This document shows, piece after piece, positions 16,780 to 23,702 of a stretch of 40,304 nt of DNA. Where the stretch lies: NCBI GenBank assembly GCA_045634305.1, contig JAZQZZ010000012.1, forward strand, positions 1 to 40,304. The letters run 5' to 3'. Numbering within the stretch: the stretch's first letter is position 1; each line of letters starts with the position of its first letter. The translations under genes were made by a program, and so were the position numbers. The notes beneath the pieces are model-generated. The model worked only from the letters and a program-made list of their open reading frames with translations. It was not told where the DNA came from and did not search any database. This stretch comes from HGM04593 sp045634305. GTDB lineage: Bacteria; Bacteroidota; Bacteroidia; Bacteroidales; Bacteroidaceae.

Positions 16780-18012
16780 TCATTCCTTGCCGTTGATTCT
16801 ATGCCACAGCTCCTTTTCCTTCTCGCTCAGGTTAGGCTCAATTTCGCTTTCATCGTTGTTGCCGGCATGGTCAAGAATATCAATCAATTCAGTTTCGTCT
16901 TTCTGTGCGTATTCATCGTTCAGGGTATATGAATCGTTGCTGTCACCCACGATTATTCCCTTGCGTTCCATCGTGTACAGGATTTTTGTTGCCGTGTGCA
17001 CCGAAATATCATAAGCCGCATTCATCTCACTTGCAATCTCCTTGATTGTGAATGCCTTGCTCTCGCTCTGTCCAATCGTCTCCTTACATTTTGCAATAGT
17101 GAGCATTGTCAGGAACTTGCGGTAGTTGTGGCTCAGGCGCTTGAACTTGTTTTCGGCATCTAGCCTGTTCCCCTCCTGCAGCAGGTAGTTCCATCTAGAG
17201 CCTGAAAGGCATATTGTCCACGAGAAATATATCCACAGTATGAATATCATCAGGCTTGCAAGGTTGCCGTAAATGTTCTTGTAATTGCTGAAGAGTCCCA
17301 GAATCAGTGAACCCGAATATTGCATTATGGCAAAGACTATACCGCAGAATGTTGCAGAAATGGCTGCGTGGCGTATGTCTACCTTGGTGTTTGGGATAAA
17401 CTTGTATGCAACGAACAGCACAGCAATGTATATGCAGGTAGTGAGCACGAAGATATTCACTTCGTGGAAAAAACCTTTCCCCTCGAAGAACGATGATATG
17501 CTCATCCATATTGCAAGCAGTACAATGCTCACGAAAGGTATTAGCAGGACAAGAAGGAACACCTTTATCTGCTTTTTAAGGCTATGTTCTTTCAGTTCCC
17601 ATAGCGAGTTGAACGATACGTCAATAGTCTGGAATATTGAAAAGACCGAGTAGAGCAGGAATGCCAATCCCACAATGGCACCGAACAGGTAGTTGGTGTC
17701 GGTGTTGCCCAGGTACATGTCAACAAACTTCAAAAGTTCGTTGGCAATGTTCTCTTGCCCCACGAAAAGAACCTCAACCTTTTCCTTGAAAGCCTCGCCA
17801 TAGCCCATGAAGTTTGCCACGGCAATCATCATAGCCATCACCGGCACCAGGGCAAAGAGTGTGTGGTAGGTTAGTGCTGCAGCAGCCTGCTTCACCTTGT
17901 CGGGGCCTGTGAGGAATTTAATGAACGACCACAGGAGTAGGTTGCCTCCAATCTCCCTATCCTTGTATAACAGCTTCAGTTTTCGTGTCGTTGTCTCTAT
18001 TCTCTTTCTCAT
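16780..18012 (-). CDS. YihY/BrkB-family membrane protein with C-terminal winged-helix-like domain
   Basis: Inner-membrane protein of the YihY/virulence factor BrkB family (once misnamed ribonuclease BN); its biochemical role is not established. The 410-residue product has about six hydrophobic segments between residues 40 and 280, with family segments AAALTYHTLFALVPVMAMM, and YKNIYGNLASLMIFILWIYFSW near the end of the membrane part. The C-terminal ~120 residues are cytosolic and include EIASEMNAAYDISVHTATKILYTMERKGIIVG, which looks like a winged helix, followed by an acidic tail. It is transcribed away from the antiporter gene at 18143, sharing a 130-base divergent intergenic region. The downstream end at 16780 faces the start of the thiamine operon. 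Confidence 0.88.
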   Translation of the reverse strand: MRKRIETTTRKLKLLYKDREIGGNLLLWSFIKFLTGPDKVKQAAAALTYHTLFALVPVMAMMIAVANFMGYGEAFKEKVEVLFVGQENIANELLKFVDMYLGNTDTNYLFGAIVGLAFLLYSVFSIFQTIDVSFNSLWELKEHSLKKQIKVFLLVLLIPFVSIVLLAIWMSISSFFEGKGFFHEVNIFVLTTCIYIAVLFVAYKFIPNTKVDIRHAAISATFCGIVFAIMQYSGSLILGLFSNYKNIYGNLASLMIFILWIYFSWTICLSGSRWNYLLQEGNRLDAENKFKRLSHNYRKFLTMLTIAKCKETIGQSESKAFTIKEIASEMNAAYDISVHTATKILYTMERKGIIVGDSNDSYTLNDEYAQKDETELIDILDHAGNNDESEIEPNLSEKEKELWHRINGKE

Positions 18013-18078
18013 GGAATTCGTTTATAGGCTGCAATTATATGATTTTTTTCTAACATTTCAATAAAATCAACTTCTCTA

Positions 18079-18109
18079 TTTGCTGCAATTGCCGAATATC
18101 GTATCTTTG
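18079..18109 (+). promoter_or_regulatory. Bacteroidetes-type promoter of the antiporter gene
   Basis: TTTG (18079-18082), 19 bases, TATCTTTG (18102-18109). The match is exact and lies 33 bases upstream of the antiporter start codon. Confidence 0.8.
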
Positions 18110-18142
18110 CAAGATGTGTGAAATGCGAAAAATATATATAAT

Positions 18143-19096
18143 ATGATATTGTCGATAATTTCTTTTGTTGCGGGTATTGTACTCGTTATTCTTGGAGCCG
18201 ATTGGCTCACCAAGGGCGCATCGGCCCTCGCGCGCCGTTTCAACATGAGCGAACTGCTCATAGGTCTTACAATCGTTGCCATTGGCACATCGTTGCCCGA
18301 ACTTGTAATCAGTACCGGCTCGGCAATTAAAGGCAGCTCCGGTCTTGCGCTCGGAAACATTATAGGCAGCAACATTTTCAATGGAATGTTTATTCTTGGT
18401 GTTGCGGCTCTTCTGTGCCCCATAAAGTTCAATCCCAAGATGCTTACACGCGAAATTCCTTTCAATCTGTTGGCATCGATAGCACTTGTACTTGTGTCGG
18501 GCAGCATGCTTGTGGGCGGTGCTCCGGGCGAGATGATAACACGCTACGGCGGTATGCTGTTGCTCTGTTTCCTTGCAATATTCGTGCGCTATACATTCTC
18601 AATTACCAACGATGCCGGTGATGAAGAACCGGGTGAGGTGCTTTCTGTGGGTAAGGTGATACTCTTTATCGTTGCAGGCCTTGCTGCGCTCATCTTTGGC
18701 GGTAACATATTTGTCGATGGCGCTACCGAAATTGCACGTGTGCTCGGGCTTTCCGAGGCTGTAATCGGTATAACCATTGTTTCGGCCGGCAGCTCGTTGC
18801 CCGAACTTGCAGTCTCAGTCAATGCGGCTCGCAAGGGTAACGTAGGCATTGCGCTCGGCAACGTGCTCGGCAGCAACATCCTTAACATATTCTTTATTCT
18901 TGGCATCAGTGCCACTATCACACCTATTGCCCTCGACGGTTTCAGCTGTGTAGACTACTATGTACTCCTCGCATCATCGTTGCTCATATATATTGTGGCG
19001 CGTTTTGGTGGCAAGGCGGTGATTACACGCTTTGAGGGTGCATTGCTTGTTGCCGGCTATGTGGCATATACCACATGGCTTGTGATGAATGCCTGA
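18143..19096 (+). CDS. calcium/sodium antiporter (CaCA family, YrbG-like)
   Basis: Inner-membrane cation exchanger of the CaCA family. The 317-residue product has the two inverted alpha repeats that define the family: GTSLPELVISTGSAIKGSSGLALGNIIGSNIFN near residues 50-82 and AGSSLPELAVSVNAARKGNVGIALGNVLGSNILN near 212-245. Each holds the ion-binding Glu of the SLPEL motif and the GSN motif. About ten hydrophobic helices are visible and the length fits bacterial YrbG-type exchangers. It is a single-gene unit with its own promoter and a downstream hairpin at 19106-19146. The ion pair (Ca2+ for Na+ or K+) is by family analogy only. Confidence 0.93.
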   Translation: MILSIISFVAGIVLVILGADWLTKGASALARRFNMSELLIGLTIVAIGTSLPELVISTGSAIKGSSGLALGNIIGSNIFNGMFILGVAALLCPIKFNPKMLTREIPFNLLASIALVLVSGSMLVGGAPGEMITRYGGMLLLCFLAIFVRYTFSITNDAGDEEPGEVLSVGKVILFIVAGLAALIFGGNIFVDGATEIARVLGLSEAVIGITIVSAGSSLPELAVSVNAARKGNVGIALGNVLGSNILNIFFILGISATITPIALDGFSCVDYYVLLASSLLIYIVARFGGKAVITRFEGALLVAGYVAYTTWLVMNA

Positions 19097-19105
19097 CGCG
19101 TTGTC

Positions 19106-19146
19106 TGCCAAATTGTCACATCGCCTGTTCCGCGAACAATTTGGCA
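19106..19146 (+). terminator. hairpin after the antiporter gene
   Basis: TGCCAAATTGT and ACAATTTGGCA form an 11-bp stem with a 19-base loop, starting 10 bases after the antiporter stop. A short T-rich stretch (GGTTTTGGTT) follows, not a clean U run, so termination efficiency is uncertain. Confidence 0.6.
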
Positions 19147-19277
19147 CGGTTTTGGTTATATAATCTTTAGTGAAAGCGGAAATGTGAAATGTGGTAGCAG
19201 AATGGTTGAATTCCGTGCAGTTTCCACCTTAAGCACTCCAATCATAAATAATACAATAATAAAAAACAATAAGACTT

Positions 19278-19550
19278 ATGAACATCAAACCATTGGCAGA
19301 CAGAGTGCTCATTTTGCCTCAGCCTGCAGAAGAGAAGACTATCGGCGGTATCATCATCCCCGATACTGCGAAAGAGAAACCCCTACAGGGTAAGGTTGTA
19401 GCCGTTGGTAATGGAACAAAGGACGAGGCAATGGAAATTGCTGTCGGCGACCAGGTTCTCTATGGCAAATATACAGGAACCGAGGTTGAATTCGAAGGTG
19501 TGAAGTATCTCATCATGCGCCAGAGCGACGTGCTTGCGAAAATCGGATAA
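19278..19550 (+). CDS. groES: co-chaperonin GroES
   Basis: Heptameric lid of the GroEL folding chamber. The 90-residue product starts MNIKPLADRVLI and has the mobile-loop region EEKTIGGIIIPDTAKEKPLQGKVVAVGNG, then VLYGKYTGTEVEFEGVKYLIMRQSDVLAKI, a full-length GroES. It precedes groEL by 178 bases, longer than in most groESL operons because an inverted repeat is inserted between them. No CIRCE operator is visible upstream. The upstream region has AT-rich possible -7 sequences only. Confidence 0.98.
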   Translation: MNIKPLADRVLILPQPAEEKTIGGIIIPDTAKEKPLQGKVVAVGNGTKDEAMEIAVGDQVLYGKYTGTEVEFEGVKYLIMRQSDVLAKIG

Positions 19551-19572
19551 ATAATCATTGCTCGAATGGCGC

Positions 19573-19671
19573 TGTCATTCTGAACGTAGTGAAGAATCTC
19601 AAAACAGTGTAGAATATAGATTCTTCGCTTTGCTCAGACGTTTTGTTGAGGGCTTTACCCGAAAAATGACA
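19573..19671. repeat. imperfect inverted repeat between groES and groEL
   Basis: A 99-base element bounded by TGTCATT and AATGACA, with inner arms GAAGAATCT and AGATTCTTC and CTGA/TCAG pieces. The arm sequences resemble the widespread intergenic repeat type and the 36-bp repeats at 13623 and 25936. It lies inside the presumed groESL transcript and could attenuate or process it. Confidence 0.7.
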
Positions 19672-19728
19672 AAGTACATTTTTGTAATAAGATATTAATT
19701 GTAGAACTTCAAGTAGTTTATAAATATT

Positions 19729-21366
19729 ATGGCAAAGGAAATTTTGTTCAATATGGATGCCCGCGACCAGTTGAAGAAGGGCGTCGACGAACTTGCTAAT
19801 GCAGTGAAGGTTACACTCGGTCCCAAAGGCCGCAATGTAATCATTGAAAAGAAATTCGGTGCTCCACACATCACAAAGGACGGTGTGTCGGTAGCCAAGG
19901 AGATAGAACTTGCCGATGCTTACATGAACACCGGCGCACAGCTTGTGAAGTCGGTTGCGGCAAAGACCAACGACGACGCTGGTGACGGCACAACAACCGC
20001 AACATTGCTTGCACAGGCAATCATCACCGAGGGCTTGCGCAACGTTACGGCGGGTGCAAACCCAATGGATTTGAAACGCGGTATCGACAAGGCCGTGACA
20101 AAGGTTGTCGCTTCAATCAAGGAGCAGAGTGAGGAGGTCGGTAACGACTACGACAAGATTGAACAGGTTGCCTCAATCTCGGCCAACAACGATGCCGAGA
20201 TTGGTAAGCTCATCGCCGACGCAATGCGCAAGGTGTCAAAGGATGGTGTAATCACCATTGAGGAGGCAAAAAGTCGCGACACCACAATCGGTGTTGTAGA
20301 GGGTATGCAGTTCGACCGCGGTTACCTCTCGGCTTACTTCATCACCGATACCGAGAAGATGGAGTGCCAGATGGAGAACCCGTTCATCCTCATCTATGAC
20401 AAGAAGATTACCAACCTCAAGGATATGCTCCCCATTCTGGAGCCTGCAGTACAGACAGGCCGTCCTCTGCTCATCATTGCCGAGGATGTCGAGAGCGAGG
20501 CGCTCACCACATTGGTTGTAAACCGCTTGCGCACACAGTTGAAGATTTGTGCAGTTAAGGCACCGGGCTTCGGCGACCGTCGCAAGGATATGCTCGAGGA
20601 TATTGCAACACTCACAGGCGGTATCGTAATCAGCGAGGAGAAGGGTATCAAGCTTGAGCAGGCTACACTTGAGATGCTTGGTACTTGTGGCAAGGTTACC
20701 GTAAGCAAGGATAACACAACAATTGTCGACGGTAACGGCAACAAGGAGGCTATCGATGCACGCGTGGCACAGATCAAGGCTCAGATTGCAGCAACAAAGA
20801 GCGATTACGACAAGGAGAAGCTCCAGGAGCGTCTTGGCAAGTTGGCAGGTGGCGTTGCTGTTCTCTATGTAGGTGCTGCTTCCGAGGTTGAGATGAAGGA
20901 GAAGAAGGACCGCGTTGACGATGCACTCTGCGCTACACGCGCTGCAATTGAGGAGGGTATCGTTCCAGGTGGTGGTGTTGCCTACATCCGTTCAATCGAC
21001 TCGCTCGAGGGTATTGAAACATACAACGAGGACGAGAAGACTGGTGTTGCAATCGTAAAACGTGCCATTGAAGAGCCACTCCGCCAGATTGTTGCCAATG
21101 CCGGCAAGGAAGGCGCAGTCGTTGTTCAGAAGGTACGCGAGGGTAAGGGCGACTTCGGTTACAATGCCCGTGCCGATGTCTATGAGAACCTCTTTGCTGC
21201 CGGTGTTGTTGACCCTGCCAAGGTGACACGTGTTGCACTTGAGAATGCCGCTTCAATAGCAGGCATGTTCCTCACAACAGAGTGTGTCATTGTAGAGAAG
21301 AAGGAAGACAAGCCCGAAATGCCAATGGGTGCTCCCGGTATGGGCGGCATGGGTGGCATGATGTAA
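19729..21366 (+). CDS. groEL: chaperonin GroEL
   Basis: ATP-dependent folding chamber, 545 residues, the normal length. Visible motifs are TLGPKGRNV and DGVSVAKEIEL near the N-terminus, the ATP-binding AGDGTTTATLLAQAI near residue 85, GYLSAYFITDTEKMECQMENPFILI in the apical domain, VGAASEVEMKEKKDRVDDAL near 380, and the Gly-Met tail GMGGMGGMM. It is co-oriented with groES, and a strong terminator follows at 21390-21425. Nothing unusual is seen in the coding sequence. Confidence 0.99.
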   Translation: MAKEILFNMDARDQLKKGVDELANAVKVTLGPKGRNVIIEKKFGAPHITKDGVSVAKEIELADAYMNTGAQLVKSVAAKTNDDAGDGTTTATLLAQAIITEGLRNVTAGANPMDLKRGIDKAVTKVVASIKEQSEEVGNDYDKIEQVASISANNDAEIGKLIADAMRKVSKDGVITIEEAKSRDTTIGVVEGMQFDRGYLSAYFITDTEKMECQMENPFILIYDKKITNLKDMLPILEPAVQTGRPLLIIAEDVESEALTTLVVNRLRTQLKICAVKAPGFGDRRKDMLEDIATLTGGIVISEEKGIKLEQATLEMLGTCGKVTVSKDNTTIVDGNGNKEAIDARVAQIKAQIAATKSDYDKEKLQERLGKLAGGVAVLYVGAASEVEMKEKKDRVDDALCATRAAIEEGIVPGGGVAYIRSIDSLEGIETYNEDEKTGVAIVKRAIEEPLRQIVANAGKEGAVVVQKVREGKGDFGYNARADVYENLFAAGVVDPAKVTRVALENAASIAGMFLTTECVIVEKKEDKPEMPMGAPGMGGMGGMM

Positions 21367-21389
21367 TAGAAGTTACATTATTTATTATA

Positions 21390-21425
21390 AAAGAGCGTTG
21401 CGGCATTAATGCAGCAACGCTCTTT
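21390..21425 (+). terminator. intrinsic terminator of groESL
   Basis: AAAGAGCGTTGC pairs perfectly with GCAACGCTCTTT (12 bp) around a 12-base loop, starting 23 bases after the groEL stop and ending in TTTCTGT. Confidence 0.9.
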
Positions 21426-21482
21426 CTGTATGAGGGAAAATACGTAACACGGTAGTTGTTGTTTTTTTAATCTTTTTTTCTT

Positions 21483-21489
21483 TACTTTG
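21483..21489 (+). promoter_or_regulatory. -7 box of the small lipoprotein gene
   Basis: TACTTTG resembles the Bacteroidetes -7 element (one base shorter than TAnnTTTG) and lies 26 bases before the start codon. A TTG about 21 bases upstream in a T-rich region could serve as the -33 element. Confidence 0.5.
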
Positions 21490-21515
21490 CGCATAGTTCA
21501 ATACATATATATGCT

Positions 21516-21899
21516 ATGAAAAACATGTTAAGGAAATACTGTTTGCCGGTTGTTGCCGCGCTGTCGCTTCTTTTTACATCGTGCGATGCCAACGACCTGT
21601 ACCTTGAGGACGAGATTGTCGGCTCATGGAGCTGGATTTATGAAGATGCCAATGTGTTCGAGGAGGAAGTCTATGATTTCGACCCTGCCGGCCGTTGGAC
21701 CTATCGTTATATCTATGAGAATATCTACGGAGAGTATATCTACGAGGTTGATGCAGGTACATATTATATCAGCTATGGACAGCTTAAACTCAGGTCCAAT
21801 TTCTCGGACGATTTATGCTCTTTCAGCATGAGCATCCGTGGCGACAGGATGATACTTAGGGATGGCGAGTATTATTGCGAGTTCTTGCGTTACAGATAA
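21516..21899 (+). CDS. small lipoprotein, lipocalin-like
   Basis: A 127-residue predicted lipoprotein of unknown function. The signal peptide ends in the lipobox LLFTSC (Cys23). The mature part is rich in Tyr, Trp, Asp and Glu (for example EIVGSWSWIYEDANVFEEEVYDFDPAGRWTYRY). The start IVGSW and the run of short beta strands are typical of the small lipocalin-like lipoproteins common in Bacteroidales, which usually have no assigned role. It has its own promoter and terminator and so is a single-gene unit downstream of groEL. The start is the ATG at 21516; an ATG at 21511 is out of frame and stops at once. Confidence 0.8.
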   Translation: MKNMLRKYCLPVVAALSLLFTSCDANDLYLEDEIVGSWSWIYEDANVFEEEVYDFDPAGRWTYRYIYENIYGEYIYEVDAGTYYISYGQLKLRSNFSDDLCSFSMSIRGDRMILRDGEYYCEFLRYR

Positions 21900-21931
21900 T
21901 GTACGGAGTTGTGAGGATTGGTATATCCTAT

Positions 21932-21964
21932 GGGCGAGGGTACTTCAACCCTCGTCCTTTTATT
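21932..21964 (+). terminator. intrinsic terminator of the lipoprotein gene
   Basis: GGGCGAGGGT pairs with ACCCTCGTCC (10 bp, one G-U) around a 6-base loop, followed by TTTTATTTT. Confidence 0.88.
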
Positions 21965-22023
21965 TTGCAGATGTAATAACCGTATCAGTCAGAATGCCTT
22001 TTGGCTCTTTTGCATAAAGGTGT

Positions 22024-22064
22024 AAAAAAAAAGAGGGAACCGGGCAGAGATTACCGTTTCCCTC
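22024..22064 (-). terminator. intrinsic terminator of the HTH gene
   Basis: On the minus strand GAGGGAAACGG pairs with CCGGTTCCCTC around a 10-base loop and is followed by nine U residues (the A run at 22024-22032). It lies 60 bases past the HTH stop codon. Confidence 0.9.
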
Positions 22065-22123
22065 AGGGCAGGGCGGTGAATTAACAGCTCACCCCACCTT
22101 TCTTGTGTATCTTTGAATTTTGA

Positions 22124-22339
22124 TTATTTCTCAGCGATGTTGATGTCCTGGCTGTAGTACTTGAAAAAGTCGTGTTTAAGGATTATTGAAATTTTTTCAA
22201 GCAAGCCGGTGTCAATACTCTCGCGTTTGAAAATGCTGTAAATGTTGGTTCTGTCACAGCATAGTTGTTTCGCAAACCATGACACAGAACCTCCTTGTGC
22301 ATCGAACTGTTTTTTGATAATGTTACCGATGTGAATCAT
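22124..22339 (-). CDS. small helix-turn-helix DNA-binding protein
   Basis: A 71-residue protein with one helix-turn-helix: residues about 17-38, SVSWFAKQLCCDRTNIYSIF, where SWFAKQLCCDR is the first helix and turn and TNIYSIF the recognition helix, followed by DTGLLEKISIIL. This resembles the small XRE/Cro-like regulators common in Bacteroidales; the target is unknown. The gene has its own strong promoter (22398-22428) and terminator (22024-22064). An 11-bp sequence is repeated in tandem immediately upstream of the start codon and could be an operator for autoregulation (inference). No phage or plasmid genes lie nearby. Confidence 0.82.
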   Translation of the reverse strand: MIHIGNIIKKQFDAQGGSVSWFAKQLCCDRTNIYSIFKRESIDTGLLEKISIILKHDFFKYYSQDINIAEK

Positions 22340-22342
22340 ATA

Positions 22343-22364
22343 TAGTATAGTGTTAGTATAGTGT
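22343..22364. repeat. tandem 11-bp repeat by the HTH start codon
   Basis: TAGTATAGTGT occurs twice head to tail without a gap, 4 bases upstream of the HTH gene start codon (minus strand) and inside its 5' leader. This is a possible operator; binding is not demonstrated. Confidence 0.75.
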
Positions 22365-22397
22365 TGTGTTTGTTGCTGTTATGCTGTAAAATTTTTG

Positions 22398-22428
22398 CAA
22401 AAGTAAAATGTTAAATTTTTGTATCAAA
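22398..22428 (-). promoter_or_regulatory. Bacteroidetes-type promoter of the HTH gene
   Basis: On the minus strand TTTG (22428-22425), 19 bases, TACTTTTG (22405-22398), matching the -33/-7 pattern. It gives a leader of about 50 bases to the start at 22339. Confidence 0.75.
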
Positions 22429-22560
22429 CTTTTTTGCGTGATTAATATTCCACAACTGATTGGATTTGAAGTAAATACAGCTTGTGCTAATCTCAGGACA
22501 ATGTTATTTGTTTTGCACACTTGTGCTACGCTGTAAATAATATTATACACAATGTTATAT

Positions 22561-22590
22561 ATATAACAGATAAATATATAACAGATAAAT
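22561..22590. repeat. exact tandem 15-bp repeat
   Basis: ATATAACAGATAAAT occurs twice in direct succession in the AT-rich gap between the HTH promoter and the fabG terminator. The rest of the 339-base gap 22340-22678 holds the HTH promoter, this repeat and the fabG terminator, and no further gene. Confidence 0.8.
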
Positions 22591-22616
22591 ATACCGTTTT
22601 GTTTTCAACAATGACG

Positions 22617-22651
22617 AAAAAAGCGGACAAATGCTGAATACATCTGTCCGC
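22617..22651 (-). terminator. intrinsic terminator of fabG
   Basis: On the minus strand GCGGACAGATG pairs with CATTTGTCCGC (11 bp with one G-U) around a 7-base loop and is followed by six U residues. Confidence 0.9.
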
Positions 22652-22678
22652 ATGAACTATAAACTCGCCTGCTAGTAA

Positions 22679-23425
22679 TCAGCAACTCATTGCGCCGCAG
22701 CAATTTATTACCTGGCCGCTTACATAGCCCGACATGTCGCTTGCAAGGAACACCGCAACGTTTGCCACATCCTCGGGTGTGCCGGCGCGGCGTAAAGGAA
22801 TGGTATTTGCCCACTCGGCGCGCATCTCCTCGGATATTGCAGCAGTCATGTCCGTCACTATGAATCCCGGAGCAATGCAGTTGCATCGTATTCCGCGTGG
22901 TCCCATCTCCTTGGCAATTGATTTTGCAAGACCTATGAGGCCTGCTTTCGACGCTGCATAGTTGCATTGTCCGGCATTGCCGTTCTCGCCAACCACTGAC
23001 GACATGTTTATGATGCTGCCACAACGCTGCTTTGCCATCACAGGAACAACGGCACGCGTGAAGTTGAATGCCGATTTAAGGTTCGTGGTTATCACCGCAT
23101 CCCACTGCTCCTCGCTCATTCGCAGTATAAGGCCGTCCTTTGTTATTCCGGCATTGTTCACCAAAATGTCAATGCGTCCAAAGTCGGCTGCTACATCCTT
23201 TACAACAGCCTCTGTCGCTGCATAGTCGGCTGCGTCGGCTGCATAACCCTTGCACTTCACGCCAAGCGCCTCAATCTCCTTTATCAACTCCTCGGCATTG
23301 CTGTTTATTTGGCGATATGTGAATGCCACGTTAGCGCCCTCCTGTGCAAATTTCACCGCAATTGCGCGGCCTATACCTCTTGTCGCTCCTGTAACCAGGG
23401 CTGTCTTTCCTTCAAGTAATTTCAT
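22679..23425 (-). CDS. fabG: 3-oxoacyl-ACP reductase FabG
   Basis: NADPH-dependent reductase of fatty-acid elongation, cytosolic, short-chain dehydrogenase family, 248 residues. Visible features are the cofactor loop TGATRGIG (residues 12-19), NNAG (90-93), and the catalytic Ser143 (in NMSSVVGENGN), Tyr156 and Lys160 (YAASK). The substrate region PGFIVTDMT is followed by the closing segment YVSGQVINCCGAMSC. It has the length and motif spacing of FabG. Acyl-carrier or other fatty-acid genes are not adjacent, so a different short-chain dehydrogenase role is not excluded. It is a single-gene unit with its own terminator. Confidence 0.93.
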   Translation of the reverse strand: MKLLEGKTALVTGATRGIGRAIAVKFAQEGANVAFTYRQINSNAEELIKEIEALGVKCKGYAADAADYAATEAVVKDVAADFGRIDILVNNAGITKDGLILRMSEEQWDAVITTNLKSAFNFTRAVVPVMAKQRCGSIINMSSVVGENGNAGQCNYAASKAGLIGLAKSIAKEMGPRGIRCNCIAPGFIVTDMTAAISEEMRAEWANTIPLRRAGTPEDVANVAVFLASDMSGYVSGQVINCCGAMSC

Positions 23426-23607
23426 AATCCTTATGATTTAAGTGCTTTCTTTGCCGCGAATGTACAAAAAGATAGCGAATAAAACAAGTGCGCGGCGCAT
23501 TGCTGTGCCACAACGTCGCTTGCTCCATGGAACAGCTTTTCACGCAGCGGTATGACTTCCTTTTTTGTGTTGAAAATAATGCTATATTTAATATCTTTTA
23601 ACATTTC

Positions 23608-23615
23608 GGGGGGGG
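23608..23615. repeat. G8 homopolymer tract upstream of the 660-residue secreted protein gene
   Basis: Eight G residues lie between TTTC (23604-23607) and a -7 box TAACTTTG (23635-23642). If TTTC is a -33 element, the present distance of 27 bases is too long; losing about eight bases would give the usual 19. Length change here could thus alter promoter strength (inference). Confidence 0.7.
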
Positions 23616-23702
23616 TAAAACGGGACCTTGTTATTAACTTTGCAAAACTTTACGAAAAGTGCTTAATTTTAAGAATTTACTTAATAATTTAATCAATAAA
23701 AA

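Noticed and set aside
19140..19165. Possible sigma-54 promoter upstream of groES (TGGCACG then TGGTT)
   Set aside because: The -24 half fits, but the -12 half lacks the needed GC, and the -24 bases overlap the 3' arm of the upstream hairpin.
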